From NCBI RefSeq assembly GCF_900607235.1, contig NZ_LR027850.1, positions 62,001 through 126,000 of the forward strand: DNA of 64,000 nt, in the 5' to 3' direction. Position numbers and translations under genes: made by a program. The stretch is from Olivibacter jilunii. Its GTDB lineage: Bacteria; Bacteroidota; Bacteroidia; Sphingobacteriales; Sphingobacteriaceae. The notes under the pieces are model-generated. The model was given only the letters and a program-made list of their open reading frames with translations, made no database searches and had not been told where the DNA came from. Shown piece by piece: positions 8,456 to 16,166 of this stretch. The stretch's first letter is position 1, and each line of letters begins with the position of its first letter.

Positions 8456-10603
8456 ATGAAACAGCGCTTACTGACGGGAATTTTTCATGTGTTTTTTTAT
8501 ATAGGGCTCAGTTTTGCCCAAACTGCTGTGACGCCCCAAAATGCGTTGCAGCAGTATCTAAAGAAAGAAGATGATACGTATAGATGGATCATACACGATA
8601 CCTTGAGCCTTGGCAACGAGACGAAGGTATATCGCTTGCTACTCACTTCTCAAACCTGGCGAAACATCGTTTGGACGCATCAGCTCAGTGTAATTGTACC
8701 GAAAAATTTAAAGCAAAGTGCTGCCTTATTATTTATCAGTGGCGGTTCGCTGGATAAGGGACAGCCAAGATGGACCGATAAGCAGGATGCGTTAACAGTG
8801 AACCTAAGCTCCCTTGCAGAAAAAAATGGAGCCTGTGTAGCGCTATTGAAACAAACACCCAACCAACCGCTATTCAATGGGCTGACAGAAGATGCGCTCA
8901 TTTCTTATACCTTTCATCAGTTTCAGAAAGAGGGCGACTACACATGGCCTTTACTTTTTCCCATGGTAAAAAGTGCTGTTAAAGCCATGGATGCGGTTAC
9001 GGAATTCACTGAAAAACATACGATGGTGCCTGCTGATCGTTTTGTGGTGTCAGGCCTTTCCAAACGGGGATGGACAACTTGGCTGACAGGGGCCAGTGAT
9101 CAACGCGTCATAGCAATTGCTCCAATGGTGATTGATGTGCTGAATATGCCCGTAAGTCTGGATTATCAAATTGAAACCTGGAAAGAATACAGTGTTGAAA
9201 TTCAGGATTATGTAAACTTAGGTATTCCGCAGCAGGCAAAAAGTGAAGCCGGCGCTACACTCCTGCAAATGGTTGATCCCTATAGTTACCGACAGGCGTT
9301 GAAAATGCCTAAAATGATTTTTATGGGTACCAACGATCCTTATTGGGTGGTTGATAATATAAAACACTATTACGATAGTATCCCGGGAACCAATTTGCTG
9401 CATTATGTACCTAACGTAGGGCATAATTTGGGAGACGGACAAGATGCCTTTAATGCGTTGAATGCCTTTTTTGCCTTAACGCTCCGGGATGAAGGATACC
9501 CGCCTGCCGAATGGCAAATCAATACTGAAGGGAAGAAAGTAAATTTGGCGTTGAAAATTCTTCCCGATAAGCTACAGGGTATAAAAGTTTGGGAAGCCTC
9601 CTCTAAAGATGCTGACTTACGCAATAATGTATGGTTATTCAGCCAAAAGAACTACGTGGGAAACGAGGCTCAGCTTCATTATTCCTTTGACTTTCCCAGC
9701 GCGGGCTATAAGGCATTTTTTGTGGAGCTGCTCTATCCCGATCCTACGGGAAGCACCTATGGGCAGTCGAGCCGGATCTTTGTAATGGATAGCCTTGGAT
9801 TGGTAGAAAGTCATCAACACGGTCATCTGGAAGCGACGCTGAAGGCTTTGGCGGAACCACATCGGAATAAAATCTTAGTGGCCGCGCATCGCGGAGTACA
9901 TCACGAAGTACCGGAAAACTCGCTTGCAGCCATTGAAGCCGCCATTAAACAGGGTGTAGATATTGTTGAAATAGACGTAAAGGTAAGCAGCGATGGTATT
10001 CCTTTCTTGATGCATGATCAAACCATCGACCGCACAACGAATGGAAAGGGGGATGCGGAAGGCTTTACTTTTCAGGCGCTAAGCCGATTACAGTTGAAGC
10101 ACCGGGGCAAACAAACCAGCTACCATATTCCCACCTTGGAAGAAGCTTTACAGCTCGCAAAGGGGAAAATTGTACTGGATCTGGATCTTAAAACAGATAA
10201 GTTGGATCCCATCCTGCATACCGTTGCCAAAGTAAAAGCACAGCGGGAAGTGATCTTTTTCGACAGTGATTACAAGCAGTTGGCAAAAGTAAAGGCTGCC
10301 AACTCCTCACTTAAACTAATGCCGAGATCACATGATCTAAAAGAAGCCGACAAAGCGCTCGCGCTGTTTGAGCCAAGCATTGTGCACCTGGACGAAAGTT
10401 TTTATACCAATACCGTAACAGCTCATATCAAAAACAAGGGTGCCAACGTTTGGATGAATACCTTGGGTGATCTGGATAAAATGATCGCACAACAAGCGGA
10501 CCTAAGCGAGTTGGACAAGTTTCTTGCAAAAGGCGCCAATATTATACAAACAGACGAGCCCGAAAAACTATTACGCTATCTCAACGGTAAAGAGAAGCGA
10601 TAA
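8456..10603 (+). CDS. PqaA-type alpha/beta hydrolase fused to glycerophosphodiester phosphodiesterase
   Basis: This 715-residue secreted two-enzyme fusion has a signal peptide ending around SFAQ (residue 22). Residues about 30-450 match the PhoPQ-activated pathogenicity-related (PqaA) family. They include a nucleophile elbow VSGLSKRGWTTWL with Ser202, an acid in GTNDPYWVV and a histidine in NVGHNLGDG. Residues about 472-712 are a GDPD TIM barrel with AAHRGVHHEVPENSL (His478, Glu/Asn pair), VEIDVKVSSDG and the second catalytic histidine in FLMHDQTIDRTTNG. The C-terminal half would hydrolyse glycerophosphodiesters to glycerol-3-phosphate and an alcohol; the substrate of the PqaA half is unknown. 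The gene sits between SusD and a phosphatase remnant, which suggests stepwise removal of glycerophosphate or phosphate groups from an imported polymer. Confidence 0.88.
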   Translation: MKQRLLTGIFHVFFYIGLSFAQTAVTPQNALQQYLKKEDDTYRWIIHDTLSLGNETKVYRLLLTSQTWRNIVWTHQLSVIVPKNLKQSAALLFISGGSLDKGQPRWTDKQDALTVNLSSLAEKNGACVALLKQTPNQPLFNGLTEDALISYTFHQFQKEGDYTWPLLFPMVKSAVKAMDAVTEFTEKHTMVPADRFVVSGLSKRGWTTWLTGASDQRVIAIAPMVIDVLNMPVSLDYQIETWKEYSVEIQDYVNLGIPQQAKSEAGATLLQMVDPYSYRQALKMPKMIFMGTNDPYWVVDNIKHYYDSIPGTNLLHYVPNVGHNLGDGQDAFNALNAFFALTLRDEGYPPAEWQINTEGKKVNLALKILPDKLQGIKVWEASSKDADLRNNVWLFSQKNYVGNEAQLHYSFDFPSAGYKAFFVELLYPDPTGSTYGQSSRIFVMDSLGLVESHQHGHLEATLKALAEPHRNKILVAAHRGVHHEVPENSLAAIEAAIKQGVDIVEIDVKVSSDGIPFLMHDQTIDRTTNGKGDAEGFTFQALSRLQLKHRGKQTSYHIPTLEEALQLAKGKIVLDLDLKTDKLDPILHTVAKVKAQREVIFFDSDYKQLAKVKAANSSLKLMPRSHDLKEADKALALFEPSIVHLDESFYTNTVTAHIKNKGANVWMNTLGDLDKMIAQQADLSELDKFLAKGANIIQTDEPEKLLRYLNGKEKR

Positions 10604-10615
10604 AAAAACAAGAAA

Positions 10616-10916
10616 ATGAATAAAAGATTTCTATTTTTCTTCCTTTGCGGCTTTTATTGCTACAGCTGCTTTGCACAGACGGAGGCGCTTAAACGACCAA
10701 AACTAGTGGTGGGCTTGGTTGTCGACCAAATGCGCAGGGATTACCTTTATCGTTTTTATGATCGCTATGGAGAAGGCGGCTTCAAACGCATATTACGAAC
10801 CGGTTTTAGCCACGGGAATGACAGACATTCGGCCTACGTTGGCAGCACTATTACATATACAAGAACCCAACGGGAATGTTGGCCACCCGTTGATTGATTT
10901 ATTAAACCTACCCTAA
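10616..10916 (+). pseudogene. Remnant of PafA-type alkaline phosphatase with internal deletion
   Basis: The first about 62 codons give an intact signal peptide and the start of a PafA-like alkaline phosphatase (KRPKLVVGLVVDQMRRDYLY, then YGEGGFKRIL). From about 10803 the homology jumps to a different frame, giving TGMTDIRPTLAALLHIQEP and NGNVGHPLIDLL, which is the C-terminal end of the same family, stopping at TAA 10914-10916. Some 430 central residues, including the metal sites and nucleophile, are therefore missing, and the two ends are out of frame. As read from the start codon, the product is a 93-residue frameshifted peptide ending at 10897. The old stop codon still overlaps the ATG of the next gene (TAATG), showing where the intact gene lay in the operon. 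A sequencing or assembly artefact is possible but unlikely for so large a deletion. Confidence 0.85.
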
Positions 10917-13588
10917 TGACGTCTTTTTCGACTGTATTGAAATTACAATTTGGCCTCCTAGCTTGTCTGCTAACGGCTAGCTGCAGGCAAGCTTCAACCG
11001 CATTGCCTATTGCCGAAAATGTGCTCGATTCAGGCTGGGTGATGGCTCCGAGCCAAGTGGTCGGCGACGAAGTGGACAAGGTATTGGAACACACGGCGGA
11101 AAATGATTGGTATCCGGCCTTGGTACCAGGCACCGTGCTTGGGGCATTGGTAGAAGCAGGTGTTTACCCCGATCCTTTTATAGGCACGCGCATGGATAGT
11201 ATTCCTGCGCAAGTCTTTCAATCACCTTGGTGGTTCAAAAAGTCGTTGTATATCCATAACTTAAATTCGGAAGAACAGGTCATCCTTTATTTAGACGGCA
11301 TCAACTATCGCGCGGATATTTGGCTTAACCAGCAGTTAATTGCCGATAAGGACAGCATCTACGGTGCCTTCCGACAATTTGCGTTGCCGGTGAGCCGCGC
11401 CATTAAAGAAGGCGAAAACCAACTGCTCATTAAGATTTATCCACCACAGGTGCGCGATTTTTATATGGGCTTCGTAGACTGGGCGCCCACACCGGCCGAT
11501 CACTTTATGGGCATCTTTCGCGATATCCGGCTGAAGCGCAGCGGATCCGTTTTTATAGAAGACGTTTTTGTTGAGAGCGACTTTGATGTTTGCGATACCA
11601 GCAATGCGGAACTCAAGGCGCAAGTTGCATTAAGAAATGCAAGCGACAGGCCCGAGCAAATCACCTTGGCCCTTCGTATTGCCGGCCAGCAGCTAAAAAA
11701 ACAGATCGTTCTCGAACCCTTCGCCCATCGGATAGTTTCGTTTGACCATCGTGACTTCCCACAGCTTCAAATAAAAAATCCAAAGCTCTGGTGGCCTAAT
11801 GGCTTAGGAGCACCATCTCTTTATAAAGCAGCTGTAAAACTCTACAATAAAAACCAAGAGCTTTCTGATAGCAACTACCTCACGTTCGGGATCCGCAAAA
11901 TCGAAACTTATCGAAACAGCAACCAGGGGCGACATTATAAAATAAACGGTCGTGATATACTCATCAAAGCTGCGGGTTGGGTAGATGATCTTTTTTTGCG
12001 TTATCTTCCCGATAAAGATCGTGCACAAATTCAATATGTGCAGGATATGGGGCTTAACGCCCTTCGTTTGGAAGGGGTATGGGCTAATAATCAGCATCTA
12101 TACGATCTTTGTGACCAGTACGGCATTCTAGTGATGCCCAGATGGAGCTGCCAATGGGAGTGGCCGGATTATTTGGGTCTGCCACTCGAGATGAAAGCAG
12201 GGGACGAAAACCTGCCCATCAATGAAGGGGTTGAGCGCTACGCCATCAAGCTGATGCCGAAAGAAAAAGATTTATTAGCGACTTATTTCCGCGATCAGGT
12301 CAAATGGTTGCGCAACCATCCAAGTATTCTCACCTGGCTTGGTGGAAGTGATGCCATGCCTCCTCCCGATCTGGAACAACGTTATCTGGACACCTTGGCA
12401 AAATATGCGCCTACTACGTCGTTTCTGATCTCTGCGGGTGAGTTTACCAGTACAATATCGGGAAAATCGGGCATGAAAATGAACGGACCCTATCAATACG
12501 TGCCTCCCGTATACTGGTACGAGGACAAAAAATTAGGAGGTGCCTACGGTTTCAACTCGGAGGTCGGTCCAGGCCCACAAATCCCGCCCATTAAAAGCAT
12601 CGAAAAAATGATTCCACCGGCATACCGTTGGCCGGCTGACAATGCGGTATGGAACTACCACTCCGGACGCAAGGATTTTGCTAGCCTGTCTATCTACCTA
12701 GAGGCCTTGCAAAAGCGATATGGCCCTAGTCCTAATCTGGCAACGCTGGCTTTTAAAGCACAACTGTTAAATTATGAGGCGATTCGCCCAATGTTTGAAG
12801 CACATGTTATGAATAGAAAACAGGCAGGAGGTGTGGTTCAGTGGATGTTAAACTCGCCTTGGCCCGAATTTTACTGGCAGCTATATGATTATTACCTGAT
12901 GCCAAATGCTGCTTACTTTGGTACGAAGAAGGCCTTGCAACCCATCCTCCCCTTATATAACTATCATGATAGATCGATTTACCTCAGTAATGATACGCGG
13001 CAAGATTTACGGAAACACCAATTGCTTGTACAAGTATACAATCTGCAGTCACAGTTGATCAGCCGGCAGGTAATACCAATTGATCAAATGAAAGCAAATC
13101 ATGTTGTTAAGCTTATAAAGGTTCCATCAGGCAAGCAAGAGCCGGTCACTTTCCTGCATTTAGCCGTTTTGAATGAGCATGGACAAGCCGTAGCCGACAA
13201 TTTTTATTGGCTGAGTGCGCAGATGGACACACTGGATTGGAACACCTATTCTTGGTTTTATACACCGAGCAAGGAATTTGCAAATTTTCGTCCCTTATCT
13301 GAATTACCGCCTGTTAAGCTCGAAATGGCTAAGAAATTTTTACGGAATGAAGGAGCCTATCAAGTATGGCAAATAACACTAAAGAACACAAGTGACAAGC
13401 TTTCCTTTTTCAACGAATTACAGTTAATGAATGAGTCATTGACGGATAATGTATTGCCTGTTTTATGGTCTGATAATTACCTTTCTCTTCTCCCATATGA
13501 GGTTAAAATGATCACGGTCCGTTATCCAGAGGATCAGAACGCCCGGATTCAATTGCAATCGGTCAATGGGGAAGTAAAGATATTTTAG
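10916..13588 (+). CDS. GH2 exo-beta-D-glucosaminidase/beta-mannosidase-like lipoprotein
   Basis: This 890-residue glycoside hydrolase family 2 protein has a lipobox (LTASC, Cys23), so it is anchored in a membrane. Order: a sugar-binding jelly-roll domain (about 40-215; WFKKSLYIHNL, DGINYRADIWLN), an Ig-like domain (about 215-335), a TIM barrel (about 335-620) and C-terminal beta domains. The barrel shows GSD with Asp479 as candidate acid/base and NSE with Glu549 as nucleophile. This SD-plus-E arrangement is that of the CsxA-type exo-beta-D-glucosaminidases rather than the usual NE of beta-galactosidases. It would remove terminal hexosamine or mannose-like units. Its ATG overlaps the stop of the phosphatase remnant. 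It converges on the next gene with a single base between the stops. Confidence 0.87.
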   Translation: MTSFSTVLKLQFGLLACLLTASCRQASTALPIAENVLDSGWVMAPSQVVGDEVDKVLEHTAENDWYPALVPGTVLGALVEAGVYPDPFIGTRMDSIPAQVFQSPWWFKKSLYIHNLNSEEQVILYLDGINYRADIWLNQQLIADKDSIYGAFRQFALPVSRAIKEGENQLLIKIYPPQVRDFYMGFVDWAPTPADHFMGIFRDIRLKRSGSVFIEDVFVESDFDVCDTSNAELKAQVALRNASDRPEQITLALRIAGQQLKKQIVLEPFAHRIVSFDHRDFPQLQIKNPKLWWPNGLGAPSLYKAAVKLYNKNQELSDSNYLTFGIRKIETYRNSNQGRHYKINGRDILIKAAGWVDDLFLRYLPDKDRAQIQYVQDMGLNALRLEGVWANNQHLYDLCDQYGILVMPRWSCQWEWPDYLGLPLEMKAGDENLPINEGVERYAIKLMPKEKDLLATYFRDQVKWLRNHPSILTWLGGSDAMPPPDLEQRYLDTLAKYAPTTSFLISAGEFTSTISGKSGMKMNGPYQYVPPVYWYEDKKLGGAYGFNSEVGPGPQIPPIKSIEKMIPPAYRWPADNAVWNYHSGRKDFASLSIYLEALQKRYGPSPNLATLAFKAQLLNYEAIRPMFEAHVMNRKQAGGVVQWMLNSPWPEFYWQLYDYYLMPNAAYFGTKKALQPILPLYNYHDRSIYLSNDTRQDLRKHQLLVQVYNLQSQLISRQVIPIDQMKANHVVKLIKVPSGKQEPVTFLHLAVLNEHGQAVADNFYWLSAQMDTLDWNTYSWFYTPSKEFANFRPLSELPPVKLEMAKKFLRNEGAYQVWQITLKNTSDKLSFFNELQLMNESLTDNVLPVLWSDNYLSLLPYEVKMITVRYPEDQNARIQLQSVNGEVKIF

Positions 13589-13589
13589 T

Positions 13590-14756
13590 TTACCTCCTTA
13601 GCTGTTGTCTCTTACGAAAGACGAAAGGGCTGCAACCATAGATCTGTTTAAACTGGCGTGCTACATTTTTGCTGTCCTCGTAACCCAAATCGAGCGCAAT
13701 CTCATAAATTGCATGATCTGTTTGTAGGATTTTTTCGGCAAATTTTTCCATCCTTAAGGTCGAAATATACTTGTAGATAGGCATTCCCGTACATTCCAAA
13801 AATCGTTTCTCCAATACACGCCTGGATAAAGGAATCACCTTTAATACATCTTGTACACACAGGTTTTTCTCAATATTATGATGGATATACTTTAAAGAAG
13901 CCGCCACTTGGATGTCGTTAGTTGCATAAATATCGGTGGATTGGCGAGTAATAATCTGCAGTGGTCCGACATAAATATCTTCACCATTATAGGTGTCTGT
14001 CAGGATCATTTGTTCCATCCTATGTGCCGCTTGATACCCGCCCTTCTCTGCATTTAGTGAAATACTTGATAAGGGCGGATCGGAGAGTTCACAGATCATT
14101 TCGTCGTTGTCAACCCCTAATACGGCAATATCTTCGGGAATACGGATATGGGATAACCGACATGCTTCCGTAATATGTTGTCCCTGATTATCATCGCAGG
14201 CCATCAAAGCAATCGGTTTCGGTAGCGATTTGAGCCACCGACTCAACGCGCTGGGGCGGTAGTACCATAATTCATCGGCAGTAGGCCCGGTATGTTCAAA
14301 ATAGTGTACCGAAAATCCCGCATATGCCAATCGCTGTTCAAATCCTGTAGCCCGTTCTCGCGACCAGACAATATCTTTGAACCCATAAAAAGCAAAGTGG
14401 GTAAAGCCCTTTTTTAAGAAATATTCTGCGGCCATGGCACCTGCTTCAAAATAGCCTCCGGTGATATTGGGAATGTTATGAAAACGCTCCTTAAAATCCT
14501 GCGCGATAACTTTAATATTGGCATCCAGTAACCGGTCGATTTCCGGATCATTGTATAGCTGACCAATGATTCCGTGCGCTCCCCACTCTTTTGCCCACCG
14601 CAAAATCCCTGACATGCCCAAAGTTTCCCGATGAAACAAAGGCATGGAGCAAAACAGCCATTTTCCGGACTCTTTAGCATAAGCCTTTATACCTTTCAAC
14701 AGGCTCTTGCTGTATTCTTCGGCAAAATCGAGGAGCAGAATCACTTTGTAAACCAT
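13590..14756 (-). CDS. XylR-type transcriptional regulator (LacI-like sensor plus AraC HTH)
   Basis: This 388-residue cytoplasmic regulator has a periplasmic-binding-protein-like sensor (about 1-270; for example PEDIAVLGVDNDEMICELSDP, the LacI-type effector core). An AraC double helix-turn-helix follows at about 285-385 (VQDVLKVIPLSRRVLEKRFL, YEIALDLGYEDSKNVARQFK). This architecture is that of XylR of gamma-proteobacteria, which binds a monosaccharide and activates catabolic operons. The gene lies on the opposite strand at the end of the GH2 operon and upstream of nothing on its own strand, so it probably senses a sugar released by that locus. The effector is unknown. Confidence 0.9.
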   Translation of the reverse strand: MVYKVILLLDFAEEYSKSLLKGIKAYAKESGKWLFCSMPLFHRETLGMSGILRWAKEWGAHGIIGQLYNDPEIDRLLDANIKVIAQDFKERFHNIPNITGGYFEAGAMAAEYFLKKGFTHFAFYGFKDIVWSRERATGFEQRLAYAGFSVHYFEHTGPTADELWYYRPSALSRWLKSLPKPIALMACDDNQGQHITEACRLSHIRIPEDIAVLGVDNDEMICELSDPPLSSISLNAEKGGYQAAHRMEQMILTDTYNGEDIYVGPLQIITRQSTDIYATNDIQVAASLKYIHHNIEKNLCVQDVLKVIPLSRRVLEKRFLECTGMPIYKYISTLRMEKFAEKILQTDHAIYEIALDLGYEDSKNVARQFKQIYGCSPFVFRKRQQLRR

Positions 14757-14975
14757 CGCTATTTAAAAATTAGTTCTTTGCCATCTATGCATCACCTCTT
14801 ATGTTATTTATTGAATCAGGTTTATATCGGTAGGATTCATTTGCATGTATTTCGATTAAAAGCTTATAAATCCCGATACGCAATACGTACAATAAAGTTA
14901 AACATAAATGGCCAACACCGATCTTTTTCCCGCAAATTGTTAGACCTAAAAATTATTACATTTATGTATCTCCCA

Positions 14976-15839
14976 TTAAATCCTAGTTCCCTTTGCAAGT
15001 ACATTCATATCAAATTGGATTAAGGAGGCTGCGCCCAAAAGTGCAATATGCGAATGCTCGGAAGCCAACACGCGCACCTTTTGTAAGGTGTTGGAATAAG
15101 CAAAAGACCTCATTGACTCTTCCATGCTTTTCTTAAAAAGAGGGTAGGCCTTGGAGATGGACCCGCCTAATACGACCACTTCGGGATCGTAGGCGTAAAG
15201 CATTATTTTCAGTGCCTCGCCAACGTGAAGGCCAAACTCTTCCCAAAGCCTTATTGCCTCATGATCACCTCCAATAGCTTCTTTTGCGATCTCTTCTGCA
15301 CTTTTTTGCATACGATCCATAAAAAACTGACTGCCTACATATTCTTCCAGTGTTTTATTCAGGTACGGTAAGAGTCCGATTTCGCCGGCCCCGCAATTAT
15401 GGCCCATATAAAGCTGATGATTGAGTATCAGCCCTGCCCCCATACCCGTTCCGATTGTAACGCCAATAAGCGATCCTATCCCCTTTGCTACACCATAGTG
15501 ATATTCGCCTAAGGTAAAGCAATTCACGTCGTTATTTATCTTCACGGGCAGGTGAAGCCGTTCCTGTACAATTCGTTTCAATTCAAGCCTTTTCCAAGCA
15601 GGAATATTCGCTACATCATATACCACGCCCTGTTCAATATCCACGACTGATGGAACGCCAATCCCGATTCCTTCAACGGCTTGGGTGGTTAGTGGTTTAA
15701 TTGTTTCTATAAGTTGGTAGAGCGTAGCATCCATTGAATCCTTGTTTTGCAGTGCGCATTGATTTTGATGAATAACAACACCATTTTCTATCAATCCGGC
15801 ACGAATATTAGTGCCTCCTATATCTACACCTATTACCAT
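14976..15839 (-). CDS. ROK-family sugar kinase-like protein lacking the Cys zinc motif
   Basis: This 287-residue protein begins with the phosphate-binding motif GVDIGGTNIRAG and carries the ROK signature region NNDVNCFTLGEYHYGVAKGI and GVTIGTGMGAGLILN. It would phosphorylate a hexose or N-acetylhexosamine with ATP in the cytoplasm. The position where ROK kinases normally have a CGCGxxGCxE zinc loop reads instead GHNCGAGEIGLLPYL, followed directly by LEEYVGSQF, so the structural zinc site is absent. Proteins of this shortened type occur in Bacteroidota and their substrate is not predictable from sequence. It is on the same strand as the XylR-type regulator, 219 bases upstream of it. Confidence 0.88.
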   Translation of the reverse strand: MVIGVDIGGTNIRAGLIENGVVIHQNQCALQNKDSMDATLYQLIETIKPLTTQAVEGIGIGVPSVVDIEQGVVYDVANIPAWKRLELKRIVQERLHLPVKINNDVNCFTLGEYHYGVAKGIGSLIGVTIGTGMGAGLILNHQLYMGHNCGAGEIGLLPYLNKTLEEYVGSQFFMDRMQKSAEEIAKEAIGGDHEAIRLWEEFGLHVGEALKIMLYAYDPEVVVLGGSISKAYPLFKKSMEESMRSFAYSNTLQKVRVLASEHSHIALLGAASLIQFDMNVLAKGTRI

Positions 15840-16166
15840 TTTTTCGCTGAGTTACAAAGGTTTTTGTTCATACCTTTATAATACGGGCGCATCTTCAAAA
15901 TGTACTATTCAATACCTATAAATTTATCCCTTAGCGTGGTTATGCCGTTGGCACTTTCGCTTGATCATTGGATCGATTAGATTGTTCGAACAAAGAAAGC
16001 CCATTGACATGATGTTAACTTTACGGATAGGTTAAGAAATAGTTGTACGTACCGGGAAATGGCATGTTTAAGCCTGCTTGCTGTTAGCGGTTGAGGCCGC
16101 CGTAATCTCGCGTATTTTACTTATGTTTGTGTATCTCGTTATTGTAAACCCAAATATGACCAATCG
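15840..16166. other. Divergent intergenic region between ROK kinase and cstA
   Basis: This 327-base stretch lies between two divergently transcribed genes and must hold both promoters. A TAnnTTTG-type -7 element (TATGTTTG, 16122-16129) lies 38 bases before the cstA start, but I cannot find a convincing -33 TTG at the right distance. No coding sequence, repeat or strong hairpin is visible. Confidence 0.45.

Noticed and set aside
10719-10916. Separate small gene overlapping the phosphatase remnant
   Set aside because: Its first half is an out-of-frame reading of the PafA N-terminus and only its end is homologous; it is better described as the displaced C-terminus of the pseudogene.
14631-15023. 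Plus-strand frame of 130 codons
   Set aside because: It overlaps the start of the XylR-type gene and the end of the ROK gene in antisense, has no recognisable motif and an unlikely composition.
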